From: Akebia trifoliata
Taxonomy: Eukaryota > Streptophyta > Magnoliopsida > Ranunculales > Lardizabalaceae
Assembly: GCA_017979445.1 (NCBI GenBank)
Contig: CM030707.1
Span: 26,505,756-26,569,755, forward strand
Direction of reading: 5' to 3'
Length of the DNA stretch: 64,000 nt
Both the position numbers and the translations under genes were made by a program. Positions within the stretch are counted from its first letter, which is position 1. The number at the start of each line of letters is the position of its first letter. The notes under the pieces were generated by a model. The model saw nothing but the letters and a program-made list of their open reading frames with translations. It searched no databases and was not told where the DNA came from. Below, one piece after another: positions 22,416 through 34,279 of the stretch.

Positions 22416-23311
22416 ACTTTTGATTAGCTTTGCTTAATGAGCTCGAATCTAATCAAATTTTAATTAATTAAATGGCTGTGAGTTTGATTTTCTAGAAGGA
22501 CAAGAAATCGGTGATGAAATCCGATTCTTATCTTATGGTGCCATCCTCGTAAGGGTGCCCTTATTATTATGTACGATCCAAGGTGTACAGATTAATCACT
22601 CAAAAGCAATACAGAAACTCACTAGCAAGAGATGCGTGAGTGTTTCGAAATTTTACCTCCCATTCTAGACGAGGGATGATCGAGCTGAGTCGACTCGGTC
22701 TACCAATACCAAATTTGGTGTACGAAGCCGAGGGGTTGAGATAGTTTTGTCCCACTATCGTCCGTCCCTAAATCTATTACAATCCGAGCCCTCTCGGATG
22801 AAATTAAAAATTAATACAAATCCAAGTTCCTAATACAAATTGGTTTCTACTAAAAATAAAAATGAAAAGAAAATTAGAGATTACTGATCTTCTTGGTGAG
22901 GGAACCAATTCAGTGGATAAAAGTTCCACGTGTCATCTTTCATCAACTTTTGTCGACTTCCGTCGAGTCCTTCACCTGAAAATAACAAAATTATTCCAAT
23001 CAGAATGCTAAGGAAAAAGCCAATATGCTCATTACAATGTTCATGATGTCAGAAATCTGTTCAACAAAAGTCAACAAAAAATATTGCCACGTCACCGCGG
23101 AGCACTAGGGGGCTACCATTGAGTAGTGAAATTTTGACGAAAATCGAATTTTTAAATTGGAATTGGTTTCTGATATCTTGAGGATTGTAATGAAAATTTT
23201 TTGAAATTTTTTTTCTATTATTTTGACTTTTGTTTTAAACAAAACAAGTTCGATTTTGTTTCGAAAACAGTTTCGGACTCTTTCTGAATTGAAAAATAAA
23301 TCAACTCGCTA
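22416..23311 (-). other. A1 leader, no gene seen
   Basis: About 900 bp between module and PBS. A/T-rich with a few C-rich islands; no reading frame or repeat that I can support. Confidence 0.5.
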
Positions 23312-23329
23312 TCCCTGGCAATGGCACCA
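23312..23329 (-). other. A1 primer-binding site (Athila type)
   Basis: Minus-strand TGGTGCCATTGCCAGGGA, three bases after the LTR end. This is the Athila PBS pattern (TGGCGCCGTTGCCGGGG, complementary to an Asp tRNA) with transitions. It fixes element orientation and the LTR boundary. Confidence 0.85.
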
Positions 23330-23332
23330 TTT

Positions 23333-24609
23333 TGATCGATTGTAAAAACTTGCTGTGTAAAATAAAGATTAAGATATGGACTTTGGGTAAGTCAAATTCG
23401 TTCTATAGGGACAATGAAGATTCAAAAGTTTATTCAGATTAAAACCAAAACAAAGTTTAAAAATAGATTGATTTAAAAACAAAACAGATTTGTTAAACAC
23501 AGAGAATGAAAATCAATAATAGAAAAGAGAGATTAAAACTAGTAGAAAGAAGCTTAGAGAATTCAAGTCTACCATTGCAAGTCATCCAAAATGTTAATTA
23601 ATTCTAAATATGACTCAATTCACATAGCAAGTCATTGCTCGTGGATCGAAAGATGATTCAATGTAACTATTAAGTATAGCCCAAGAGTATCCATGAAGAT
23701 CTCTGATTTAAACAAGATGATCCAACTTATGCTTCTATTCATCACAGAGCATGAGTGCTCTTGAACTTATCTAAGTAACACTCATCAAAGCTTGAATTGG
23801 AAGTATGAGTTGAACAATCTTATCCTAAAGAGTTTCATAAACTTAACATGTAAAGCACAAATAACCAATTAAAACAGCATTAATAGAGTGAACTTGCTCC
23901 GGCATTCTTGACTTCTCTAATGAGAGTCTAGCCGATCATCGCAAGGATTAAAGTTGCAAAAAATAATAAAAGAAATGAAAAGATGGGTGAAGAAGATGAT
24001 GCTGCACTTTAATCCTTTTTTAATAACTCCCAAAAGAATTACAAAAAGTACTCAAGATTAAATCACTCTTGATGTTCTCACTACAACCAACAGTTCTCTC
24101 TCAAAAACTAAGAAACCAGAGAAAATTTCAGAGAATTACAAAGAGAAAATGAAAAATTACAGAAGAAGAGAAGGCCCACTTCTTTGAAATCAACCCTCCA
24201 ATTTATAACATTCATAATCGAGTCATTGGATCGACTTTTCGGATGATTCACTTCGAAAAACCCATTCAGTTACAACCATCGAAGTGTCTGGAACATCTTG
24301 TACGAAGCTCAAGGAAAACTTTCTCGAGATCACCGCAGAGCACTAAGGCCTAGCCGCGATGCGATGACGTGGCAAGATTTGTTGCTCATTTTCGGTCACT
24401 ATTCTCTTTTTTGCACGCACATTGTAACCGACTTTATTAATCGTTTGGTAACTTCCACGTGCACTTTATTTATCTGCAATTAACAATAATATCTCATTAG
24501 CTCTATTAATTTCGATAAATAATTTAATTTTACAATTATTTATGGGTACTAAAATGTGATAGAATCCGAAAAATTACGGTCCCAAAGTGAAATTATTGAG
24601 ACCTTATCA
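23333..24609 (-). repeat. A1 5' LTR (about 1277 bp)
   Basis: Minus-strand reading starts TGATAAGGTCTC and ends ATCGATCA three bases before the PBS. Ends are inferred from TG...CA, the PBS, and the resumption of LINE RNase H sequence soon after 24609. The second LTR is outside the window so it cannot be verified. A minus-strand TATA-like tgttataaat is at 24201-24210. Confidence 0.7.
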
Positions 24610-24835
24610 ATGGGTAGATTTTAAAAAATTGGAGTTGCTGCTACTCCATTGTTAATTCAGATTTAAAGCTCATTTCTTGGTCAAAACCAGAGGAGGACGT
24701 CATGAAAATTAATACTAATGGAGCTCGATCAATACAAGGCTCGGGTTTGGGGTTTATTGGTAGAAATAACAATGGTATATTACTTTTGTGGGCTGGAGCA
24801 ATATTTCTTAAGATGACATTATCTAAATTGAGTTG
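24610..24835 (+). pseudogene. LINE RNase H domain, N-terminal half (L1a, split by T2)
   Basis: Plus-strand translation contains S-W-S-K-P-E-E-D-V-M-K-I-N-T-N-G-A and G-S-G-L-G-F-I-G-R-N-N-N-G, the start of the plant RNase H-like domain (RVT_3 type, W.PP..G..K.N.DGA...G..G.G.I.RD..G) found at the C-terminus of many plant L1 elements. The first catalytic Asp is Asn here. The domain stops at the T2 insertion and resumes at 51186 with the E-L-Q-A-I-L-E-A motif, one frame away, so an indel has also occurred. A short minus-strand open frame here is a shadow. Confidence 0.78.
24831..24835. repeat. T2 target-site duplication, left copy (agttg)
   Basis: agttg precedes the T2 5' LTR and is repeated at 51186-51190 after the 3' LTR. 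The split LINE domain on both sides confirms the pair. Confidence 0.93.
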
Positions 24836-26430
24836 TGTAGACACCCCGATTTGAACGGGCCCTCACTCGAAAGGGCCCAAAAATAGTAATTTTCTAATAA
24901 ATTCGGCCAACGGGCCTCAAGAGCCCAAATCATTTAAATATGGCACTCTTATCAAAATCGAGACCCCTAAGACCCTTTAAGGGTCTAATGGGCCCACATG
25001 AAAAGGCTTGACATGCCCCGCTCCATGTAAAATGTTGGTTTTCCAACAAAATAGGCCAACGGGCTTCAAAGGCCTAAAAAGTTAAAAAGTGGCAATTTAA
25101 TTGAACCAAGGCCCCTAAGACTACCCAATGGTCCAAGGGACCCACCAAAGGGATTGGACTCATCCTATATTATCCCAACCTTCACCGCTCCACGCTTACA
25201 TCCAAAAAATCGATAAAATTCTTCAACGGGCCCAAAAAGTCGATTTGCCAACACGTGGCATTCTTGATCAAATCAATGATCGCAAAAATCACAAAAAAAA
25301 TTAAAAAAATAAAAATGTGAGACTTGGGATACCTACCCTTCATCTACACTGCTCCACCAAGAAATCCACAAACACCTTAAGCCTATTAAAGGCCCATGAA
25401 CTAGCAATTCTCCAAAAATCAATTTCCCACCTTACCTTCTAACCTAAAATTTATCACATATCCCCTAAACCCTAAAACCTACTCACCCTCAAAAACCTTA
25501 TCCGAAACATACCCTACCCAATCCAAAACACATATAAATAACCCTCTAAAAGCCCAAGCCCAATATATCAAAAATCCACCAACTACTAACCATACCCAAT
25601 TCATTATCCAACCCACAACCCTAACCCATCAACTTTTACCCACATCAACCAATCACCCTCCCAACCTCAAAAGATGACACATGTCATCTTCCCCTTTCAC
25701 CTCCCTCATCTAATCACCTACCGCCATTATCATTCTCTAAACAACTCATCTAACTTACATCACCTCTCTCCAAAATCACCTCAACCTATACCCTACCCTA
25801 ACCTAACCTTTCTTCATTCTTTAACATCAACAACCACCCATATCACAACCCATACCCTACACCTCCTAACCTATCATCATTCTCTAATATTATCAACCAC
25901 CCACATCACAACCCATATCTACATCCATCACTTTCCTTAAAACACTCTAATGAAATCACCTCAACCAATACTTCCCTCATCATCAACCAACTAACCCATA
26001 CCCTTCTCTCTAATCAAACAACTACCATCAACCAATCAATCAATCTCATCACCACACTCCCTCATCACATATGCCACATGTCATTCTCTCCTTTATTCTC
26101 TCAAAATCCAACCAACCAATCTCTTACACTTCCCATCCCTCCAAATCTAAACACCTAACCCTTTCCATCAATCCAACACTCAATCAAACACCTAACACTT
26201 TACATCCCCATTCTCTCCATCAACCATCACTCATCTCACCCCACCAAACATTCTACCCAAATGGATTTGGGTAAGATCCAAATCATTTGAGTTAAAACAC
26301 AATCCACTTTCCTCATTAAACAAATACCATCACTTTCATTTTAATTTCATACTTTCTACCCCTAAAACCTATGCCATTATTCCTCCTTTCGAACTCTCAC
26401 CCCATTATACCCCTAAACCTCCTCCCAACA

Positions 26431-26440
26431 TATATAAATA
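26431..26440 (+). promoter_or_regulatory. Putative TATA box of T2 5' LTR
   Basis: tatataaata followed by cccctcctct. The same place in the 3' LTR reads tctataaatac. It would put the transcription start near 26460-26470, so the U5 hairpin at 26898 would be in the RNA leader. Confidence 0.6.
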
Positions 26441-26897
26441 CCCCTCCTCTCATCCCAAAAATGGTTACCAAGTCTTATGAGAAAAAAAGAAAATCTAATC
26501 TCTACTCATCTCTCTTCTACTCTCCTACTCTCACAATAACCTCCTAAAAAGATATACCACTCTCTCACATTCTACTAAGGATTCAAGAAGACGTAGAAAT
26601 TAAAAGAAGAAGAACAAAAGGAGATTAAGGATACAAGGTGGGTTAAAAGTGCACCTCCTCCCTTTCTCTCTACCCTCTCCTATCATACCCCTCCTCTTCA
26701 TTTTATTTTAAATGGTTTAGGATGAAGGGACCCCAAGGCTAAAGGTCTATGAGGGTCATTTCCATCAATGAAATGACCCTATGATCAAGCCGAAAACAAC
26801 CCCTCTCTAGGGTACAAATGCACCCACATGGCGTTTTATTTTCTTTTTTTTTATTATAAAATGATCGAGTTACTTGAGGTTACCGCCACTTGGTGAT

Positions 26898-26931
26898 GAG
26901 AAAAGGGTGCCCAACACCTTCTCTTTTCTCC
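26898..26931 (+). promoter_or_regulatory. Conserved U5 hairpin (T2 5' LTR)
   Basis: Arm gagaaaaggg, loop tgcccaacacctt, arm ctcttttctc. Compared with the 3' LTR the right arm has T for C, which still pairs as G-U in RNA, and the loop has one T-to-C change. Confidence 0.75.
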
Positions 26932-27124
26932 AACCGAGCCATTTGCACGAATCCCTAGGTTCGATTAGTTCCTTGTCCATCGCGAGTCACTAATGTCAAA
27001 AATATCATTTTTTTTGGAAAATGTCCTTCGGGTGACCATTCACACCCACTTACAACATGAATGGTGACGACTCCAATTCATCGTAGATGTTGCCGTCATA
27101 ATGACGAAATCCACGTATCTACAG

Positions 27125-27143
27125 CTAGCGATTCCACTAGGGA
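27125..27143 (+). other. T2 primer-binding site, mutated
   Basis: ctagcgattccactaggga lies one base after the LTR end, where T1 has TTGGCGACTCCACTGGGGA. All four differences are transitions. Position and similarity identify it. Confidence 0.75.
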
Positions 27144-27875
27144 ATAATGGTTCATCCCTCGTGGATAACTCGATCATTTGAAAAAAAAATAGATTTTTAT
27201 TTTACTAATGTTGTGTGTTGGTTGTTGTTTGTGTGTTTTTCCATTTATGTTTTCATTTCTATGTCCACGATGTAATATTTAGTTACACTTTTGTTTTGCT
27301 TCATTATGGTATTTGTAAGAGGGTCGATGAAAAATAATGAATGAAAATGCACATGTGCACTTGCGAGCATAGCCTCACTTCCGAGCCACCCCACCCTCAA
27401 TATACTTAGCCCCGATGCTTAGTAGTTCCACGGCTTGAGATCATTATTTTAAAGTGTCAGGAATGAACACATCAAACCTGATCATCAACCAACGACGTGT
27501 GTACTTCGATATGCATCGAGGTTTGAAGATCGAGTAACTGTAAAGGCACCCACTAGCCGCATGCATATGCCCGATTAGTCAATGCTAGGACACAAATCTT
27601 CAATGTTACATCGACCCCCAAACAAGGTTGTAATTGTATAAGTTACTGTCGGGCCTCGAAACCAAAGTTGTAAATCCAATGGGGCACCCCTAGTTTACTA
27701 GGTAGATGTTTCAATTTATTTTTATCCTTCCTTAGGTAAAAGGGAGTAGTGCACATAGCATCATTCCAAAAAAAAAAAAAAAAAACAGTAAGCAAAGGAC
27801 TTAAAACAGGGAGACATGGAAAACATGGGCAAAGAAAATAGTTCTGTGAATTTCCAGAAAATTGGATTTCTTTCT
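27144..27875 (+). other. T2 leader, first part, no gene seen
   Basis: A/T-rich leader with a G/T-rich patch near 27205-27240 and an A run at 27769-27785. The minus-strand open frame 27643-27903 contains a poly-F run from this A tract and is not supported. Confidence 0.5.
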
Positions 27876-28095
27876 GGTCCATGTTCATGACACAGATGGA
27901 CAAAAATGTTCCCCATCTGTGTTAGGAGCACGGTTGAAGCAGTTAATACTTCATCCGTGTTGGGAACACGATTGAAACAGTGACCACTTTACCCATGTTT
28001 TGAGCACGGTTGAAACAGTGAATGTCTCATCCGTGCCCAAAACACGGATAACAGAATGATGGTTACATCCGTGCCATTAACACGGACCAGAGTGG
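27876..28095. repeat. Palindromic ATCCGTGTT/AACACGGAT array, copy 1 (leader)
   Basis: About five units of 40-48 bp, each a short near-palindrome such as catccgtgttgggaacacg or catccgtgcccaaaacacgga. The array is bordered by ctggtccatgttcatgacac on the left and aacacggaccag on the right, an inverted pair. The same family occurs at 42543-42770 and 48300-48480, all inside T2. Confidence 0.85.
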
Positions 28096-28339
28096 ACTCG
28101 AACCTACAGAATGAACTCGACAGTCCATTTTTGAAGGGGCCCACTTACAATTGATCAAACATTAACGGCACCCTTTGAAAAATCCCAAGTTTTAGATGAG
28201 TTAAGTAAAATGGATTTTGCTAATCAATGTTTTCAGAAACAAAAAAAATATATATATATATATAACAAAAAAAAATAATAAAATAAATAAATAAAAAATA
28301 AAAAGGGGAAGAATTTACGGATTTTCTAACTCAAAACAA
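28096..28339. other. Short A/T-rich spacer
   Basis: Contains a (ta)n run at 28249-28263 and A-rich low complexity up to 28310. No other signal. Confidence 0.6.
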
Positions 28340-28925
28340 TTTTGTGAACCAGATCCCCACTTGCATCCATTTAAACTGGATCCACGACCCAGATTCAATC
28401 CAACTGGGTCCGCAACCCGGATCCAATCCAACTAGGGTCCACAACCTAGATCCATTTTCAAATGGCTCCACGACCCAGATCCATGTACCTTTTCAGCTGA
28501 GTCTACGACCTAGATCCATATATATACCAACTGGGTCCACGACCTAGATCAAAACCCATTTCAATTGAGTCACAACTCATAACCAGTTCAACTGGGCTCA
28601 CAACCCAGATTCGAACCCATTTCAATTGGGTTTACGACCCAGATCCACTAAAATCGGGTCAAAGACCCAGATCCTTTTCAACTAGGTCCACAACCCAGAT
28701 CCATTTCATCGGGGTCCATGACACAGATCTGTCTCAACTGGGTCTACGACCCATATCCAATCCAATTGGGTCCACGACCCAGATCCATTTCAACTGGGTT
28801 TACGACCCAGATCCATCTCATCTAGGTCCACGACCCAGACCCATTTCAATTGGGTTCGCGACCCAGATCTATTATAGCTGGGTTTAAGACCCAGATCCAC
28901 TACAAATCGGATCCATATCAGATGT
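28340..28925 (+). repeat. TGGGTC-cac-GACCCA tandem array
   Basis: About 18 units of roughly 28-34 bp built on aactgggtccacgacccag followed by atccatttc. The core tgggtc-cac-gaccca is a perfect 6-bp inverted repeat with a 3-base loop, so each unit can fold alone. Plus-strand open frames such as 28344-28547 are products of the repeat, not genes. Confidence 0.9.
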
Positions 28926-29029
28926 CAAACCAAGTTCATGATCTAACAAAGATAAAAACCGATCAATCCACTCAAATACATTCAACTTTCTCAATAAAAA
29001 AAAGAAGAAACAGATTTCAAAAGGCACCA

Positions 29030-29165
29030 ATCGCAGTCCTTGATCAAAGTCGGTGCCTAGAAAGATCTTACCTTGTTGATACGAGGGGGATAGACTATGT
29101 CTATTCAGGGAATAAGGTGATTTAAGAGTGCCATTGTGCGCCATCTCTTCCTTGAAGATCTGCCT
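29030..29165 (+). other. Leader module with small hairpin (T2 copy)
   Basis: Resembles the reverse complement of 13050-13225: cagtccttgatcaaagtc, ggtgcctag, gatagac-tat-gtctatt, gatttaagagtgcc, tgtgcgccatctct in that order. It is more diverged than the T1/A1 pair and lacks the ctttgctcagca segment, but keeps the 6-bp stem atagac/gtctat with a different loop. Confidence 0.6.
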
Positions 29166-29261
29166 GGCCGGTGGTGATTTCATAGAACTGAATTGGAGGC
29201 TAACAAAAACATAGGCAATTCCAACTCGATTTATCTCAGAAATTACTTTTTCAAAATATTT

Positions 29262-29925
29262 TCCCGACTCCGTGTCGATGCCAGCTCCGTGCTGATGAAA
29301 TTATTTTTTTAAAATGCTTTCTCGACTCCGTGTCGATGCCAACTCCATGCTGATGAAATTACTTTCTCAAAATATTTTTCGACTCCGTGTCGATGCCAGC
29401 TCCGTGCTGATGAAATTCTTTTTCAAAATGTTTTCCCAACTCCGTGTCGACGCCAGCCCCGTGCTGATGAAATTACCTTTTCAAAATACCCTCCTGACTC
29501 CGCGTCGATGCCAGCTCCGTGCTGACGAAATTACTTTTTCAAAATATTTTCCCTACTCTGTGTCGATGCCAACTCCATGCTGATACCAACTCTGTATTGA
29601 TGCCGACTCCATGTCGATGCTAGCTCCGTCCTAAGATAATTTCACTTTCAAAATATTTTTTGACTCTGTGTCGATGCCAGCTCCGTGTTGATGAAATTAT
29701 ATTTTTTTTAAATGATTCACCGACTTCGTGTCGATGCCAGCTCCGTGCTGATCCCAACTCCATGTTGATGCCGACTCTATGTCGATACCAACTTCGTGCT
29801 GAGTTAATTCTGTTTTCAAAAACATTTTACCGACTCCGTGTCGATGCCAGCTCCGTGCTGATGTAATTCTTTTGAAAAATATTTTACCAGCTCCGTGTTG
29901 ATGCCGGCTTCGCACCGAGAAATTA
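29262..29925 (+). repeat. CTCCGTG tandem array upstream of T2 gag
   Basis: About 13 degenerate units built on gactccgtgtcgatgcc and agctccgtgctgatgaaatt with T/A-rich spacers. It is the same family and position as the split T1 array at 230-494 and 10552-10997. Repeat-derived open frames (29314-29583, 29660-29866 and others) are not genes. Confidence 0.9.
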
Positions 29926-30102
29926 TTTTTCCGTTAAAACTCATAATAAACAACTTTACCTGATCTAATAAAACATCATGCATTTTCATTTTTTGTAAAC
30001 AAGATAGTAACGCTTGGTCTTCCGTACCCACAGGTGGCCAAGTGAAAGAAATACAAGAAGCCGGAAGTACCTCCATATTTTCTGAGATCATCTACAGTCA
30101 CC
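29926..30102 (+). other. T2 gag leader conserved with T1
   Basis: Matches the reverse complement of 24-150 in T1 across the gag start. It contains a cccacag/gtggcc junction that could be read as a splice acceptor, but no donor can be assigned. Confidence 0.5.
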
Positions 30103-32758
30103 ATGAGTTATTCTGAACCAGCACAACCCCCAGTAACCGAAACGTCAGGTATCGATCCGCAAATAGCAGCACTATTGAAGATAATTGAGAGGCAAGAAAA
30201 AATAGAAAATACTATGTTAGCCAATGCCAGCATTCTACAAGCCCAAATAATACAGCAGCACACATCTGGATCAAATCAGGATTTACCTAGGCAACCTCCC
30301 CAAGGACCACAGACCACCATGTCGCCTGCAGTGCTTGAATACCAGGGGCCCTCGCTTTATATTCCACAGAATCGACCACCCCCTGTGGTCATTCCTAACG
30401 ATGAATGTGAGTACAGGGCTACAGAAGCCAAAAACGCAACGAACGAAAACTTGACTCAGCAAATCGAGTCTCTGTAGGAAAAGATGAGAAGAATGAAGGG
30501 CCTTAACATGATGAATGGAACTTGATTCAAGGACCTTTGCTTCTACCCTAATGCTCAATTACCGGCCAAGTTCAAGTGCCTGAAATTCGAAAAGTATAAC
30601 GGAGTAGGGTATTCTCTGTCGCATCTAAAGTTGTACTGTGGATCCATGTGCCCGTATGGCGAGGATGACAGGTTGTTAGTACAGCTATTTCAAAAGAGTT
30701 TAAAGGGGCCAGCACTTAAATGGTTTTCTGGATTGGACCACACGCTTATCAAAAACTGGCAGGACTTAGCTGAGGTGTTCTAGCAAAATTACCGGTTCAA
30801 TACAGATGTGGGTCTAGACCGGAACGACATGGCCAAGATGACAAGAAAACAACAGGAAACGGTGAAAGAGTATACACAGAGATGGCGAGAATCAGCCTCA
30901 CAAGTAAGGCCTGCAATGACTGAGCAAGAGATGAATACCACATTTATTTCAACACTAGGGCGCGCCTTCTATACTCAACTGGTGGGGCACACCACGGACA
31001 CATTCTCCAATCTAGTGCAAGTAGCAGATCGAGTCGAGGACGGGATCCTAACAAGTCTGATATTTGATTTCACAAGCCTAGGGACAACAATAGGAATCCC
31101 TTCGTAGAGAAAGCCAGTGCCTATAGGAAAGAAAAGGGAAGAACCACAGGTTAACAACATACAACCAAACGGACCCCTATTCATCCCTTCACCAGCACCA
31201 AGACCGCAAGCGCCATCAACTTAATGGGCACCAACACCGCTAACATGGACTCAAAATCCATTTCGAGCAAATCCTCCACTAGTCGCACAGCAGGCACCAT
31301 TATATGGGCAGAACCAACAAGCACGACCCAATAGAGTAAATAGAGTGTTTACCAGGTTACCCATGACACTATCGGAATTACTGCCAATCTTGCTCAGGGG
31401 TGAGTATCTTGCAAAACGTCCACCAAATTCCGAGGCTGCTAAAGGGCCAGGGTACAATCCTAACCTATTCTGTGAATTCCACATGGGTGTACTAGGGCAC
31501 TCTACAGACCAATGCTGACAGCTCAAACATCAGGTACAAAACTTAATTGATAAGAAGGCTCTCATCCTAGATGGACCTGCCAACCCACCCCAATAACAGA
31601 ACATTAATCAAAACCCCCTACCGACACATAATGGGGAAGGAAGTGGGCACAGGGTAAATGTTGTCTATGGAGAACTCGACTTCAATCTCTTAGATTTGAT
31701 AGTGCCTATCGGGACAAAAATCAGGGTACGCTTCACAAAGGAATCAAGGATATCAACGGTTAACACAGTCAACCACACAACAAACACATCCCAAAATTCA
31801 CTGCCACCACTCAGATTGGCTGACCTCACCATTCATCCCACTTATCAAAATACTACTACCCGACCACCTCTAGTTATACCTTACGGATCACCTCACCATC
31901 AAAATGCGATCTGACCTCCCCTTGTTATACCCTACACACCACCATATTCTCAAGGATCAACTTGACCCCCTCTTCATATACCATATACTTCATCTTCACG
32001 TCCGCTGCTTGTCATTCCATGCACTCCATCAACTCGTCATATAACCCCTTCCACAATCACTATATCCAAACCATCACCACCACCTCTCATTCTCAACGTA
32101 AAACCTGATCCACCTCCCATAACCATACACTCACCCAAACCATTCCCCCATAGGTCCAATCAAGCCATCCCCTGGAGTTACGAGACCACTATCACCACAA
32201 CCACGGGGGTTGAGATTATAAAGAAAGAAATGGTGACTGATATCGGCTATATGACAAGGACAGGGAGATGCCAAAAATTACCAGAAAAAGGGTTAAGTAT
32301 CGGTAAAAAAACAAAATAGGCCATGAAAGAAGTCACAGATGAAGAGAAAAGAAAAACGAAGGGAAAAGGTAAGCTGTATAAAGAGGATGAGACGGAAGAG
32401 AAGACGAAAATAATAGACAAAGAGGCTGTAGACTTCATTAAGCTCGTTAGAAAGAGTGAGCATAATATTGTAGACCAGCTAAACAAACAGCCAGCTCAAA
32501 TCAGTATTTTGGGCCTAATGTAAAAATCAGAGGAACACTAAGAGTCATTAATGAGAGTTCTGGGAAAATCACATGTACCTGTGACTTCCTCACCAATACA
32601 GTTGTAGCAAACGGTTGGCCAGATCATGGCCCCCAATCCTATTATTTTCACTGAAAGTGAATTCGTGCCAGAAGGGCAGGGGCACGTAGAACCGTTAAAT
32701 ATCATGATCATGTGCAAAGGCATGATGATTGCCAGAGTACTGATTGATAATGGCTCAG
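30103..32758 (+). pseudogene. gag-pro: T2 gag and N-terminal part of protease
   Basis: One frame from ATG 30103 continues past stops at 30475-30477, in N-G-T-stop-F-K-D, at 30783 and at 31105. The N-terminus has a short coiled coil (LKIIERQEKIENTMLAN). The capsid region of Tat type contains F-C/Y-P-N-A-Q-L-P, Y-N-G-V-G, Y-C-G-S-M, L-K-G-P-A-L-K-W-F and Q-K/R-E-T-V-K-E-Y-T-Q-R-W-R. Then come M-T-L-S-E-L-L-P and the knuckle-like C-E-F-H-M-G-V-L-G-H-S-T-D-Q-C (C-x2-H-x5-H-x4-C), characteristic of Tat gag, and a Pro-rich spacer. The protease begins near 32580 and reaches V-L-I-D-N-G-S, where solo LTR S1 is inserted. Most stops can be explained by single transitions. Confidence 0.82.
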
Positions 32759-33534
32759 TGTAGACACCCCATTTTTGCATCTGCCTGATTAATCAAGTCG
32801 TCGACCCGATCGCAAAGGTTCCCAATGATGGATGCCTATTCCAATGCTTTATTTTGTTACCAGATATGTTTCAGAAATCCGGATGAGGTATCTCGAACTG
32901 ACAAAACTTAGAAACCACGCTACGCTAGGAAAATATGACCCCAGAAACATAGAAATCATCATCTTGCAAATAAAAAGAAGCTTCACGATAAAAATCACTA
33001 AATTACAAAAATACCCCTAACATCAAAACAACTCTAGAGCCTGCATTACGCTTAGGAAAACCCACTCAAACACATAAAACAATAAATCGAAACCAAGTAA
33101 ATCACTTCGCCAATTTTCACAAAATTTGACAAAATTACGAAAATACCCCTCATAAAGTTCACGATCATTTCATACAAAAAACTTCATAAATGATAAAAAA
33201 CCAACATTCCCATTGAATTCCTTACGAAAAACTGATTCCAAAACATCTTGGAACATTGAAAAATGACTTAAAACGTAAAAAATCCTCTCCGAGGGCAAAA
33301 CGGTAATTTCACAATTTTTATAATTAAAAAATTCGAAATTAATAAATAAAATATTAAATAATTAAAGTGAAACATTAATGAAATTAATTTAAAAAGTTGA
33401 ACCTAATAAATCAATTAATTGGACTCTCAGGCAAAATTGTTGAGGGTTCGTGGGATATTTCTTTAAGGACCCCTCCCTTTGGGGGTCCAAAGAATTAAAG
33501 ATATAATAGAAAGGGGTTCTCCAAAAATTTAAAA

Positions 33535-33790
33535 TCAATCAAGCAAGACTAAAGTCAAGATATTAAAGTCAATCAAATAAGACCAAAGTCAAAATAAAAG
33601 TAAATCAAGCAAGACTGAAGTCAAGGTCAATCAAGTGAGACTGAAGTCAAAATTAAGTCAATCAAGCAAGACTGAAGTCAAAATTAAAGTCAATCTCATA
33701 AGACTAAAGTCAAAACCCTAAATCCAAACCCTAATCTAAAACTAATCAAGTCAATCTCATAAGACTAAAGTCAAAACCCTAAAACCCTAA
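33535..33790 (+). repeat. Tandem array in S1 (caagactgaagtcaa unit)
   Basis: Around eight units of about 28-32 bp reading agtcaatcaagcaagactga then agtcaaaatta. It sits upstream of the TATA box, so it may act as U3 enhancer-like repeats; that is inference. A/T-rich, non-coding. Confidence 0.8.
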
Positions 33791-33860
33791 AGACTAAGTC
33801 AAAACCCTAATTGAAACCCTAAAAGAAACCCTAATCAAACCCTAATGCTTCTAAAAACTT

Positions 33861-33870
33861 TATAAATAGG
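33861..33870 (+). promoter_or_regulatory. Putative TATA box of S1
   Basis: tataaatagg, preceded by many ccctaa-rich phrases and followed by the presumed transcribed part of the LTR. Confidence 0.6.
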
Positions 33871-34279
33871 AGCCTCCACACCCTATTTTCGTATCAAAGA
33901 AGAAACCCTAGAAAAAGTAGGTGAAGAAGCCTCCACAACCTCCCCAAAACCCTAATTTTGGAGTCCCAACTCCTTCCCTAACACCCCTACTCCGATTTTA
34001 GCCTAAAAAAACACCAAAAAACCTTTCAAAAACACCCAAAAATCCATCACAAATTCAAAGCATCCAGATCCAAGAAAGAGACACCTTACCTCAGAGATCA
34101 GAAATCAGATCCGGAGACAAAGCGAAGCAAGGAGTACGGTACAAGGAACTGCTTTTCAGATCTGAGGGAATAGTACTTTTGCAGATCGAAGGTAAGGTTT
34201 TTTATTATTTTTTAAATCTAGGTTTTATCATTAGCGATGTAGTTATATTTGGTATAAGTAGAGACCGGCATTGGCCGGG

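Larger units (their letters stand above)
16977..24609 (-). mobile_element. A1: Athila-lineage Ty3/gypsy element, decayed, 3' end displaced by T1
   Basis: Minus-strand order is LTR (24609-23333), Asp-type PBS (23329-23312), leader with shared hairpin module, gag, protease, RT, RNase H and the first part of integrase up to 16977, where T1 is inserted. The rest of integrase and the 3' LTR should lie left of the window beyond T1. RT (FMDD within EVFMDDFSVF; CPFGTFAYRRMSFGLCN) and protease (DLGASMNLLP) are of Athila type. Many in-frame stops and frameshifts show an old, inactive copy. Confidence 0.88.
24836..27123 (+). repeat. T2 5' LTR (2288 bp)
   Basis: Starts TGTAGACACCCC and ends GTATCTACA. 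It matches 48923-51185 throughout with scattered changes (several per cent by eye) and small deletions. The central part is very C/A-rich and gives a low-complexity open frame (25674-25940) that also appears, longer, in the other LTR; neither is a supported gene. Confidence 0.92.

Noticed and set aside
29314..29866. Open frames encoding LRVDASSVLM-type repeats
   Set aside because: Translation of the CTCCGTG tandem array; spacing is irregular and frames break between units.
33710..33850. Repeated ccctaa/aaccctaa phrases resembling telomere repeat
   Set aside because: Irregular spacing mixed with agtcaa phrases inside the S1 LTR; not a (ccctaaa)n array.
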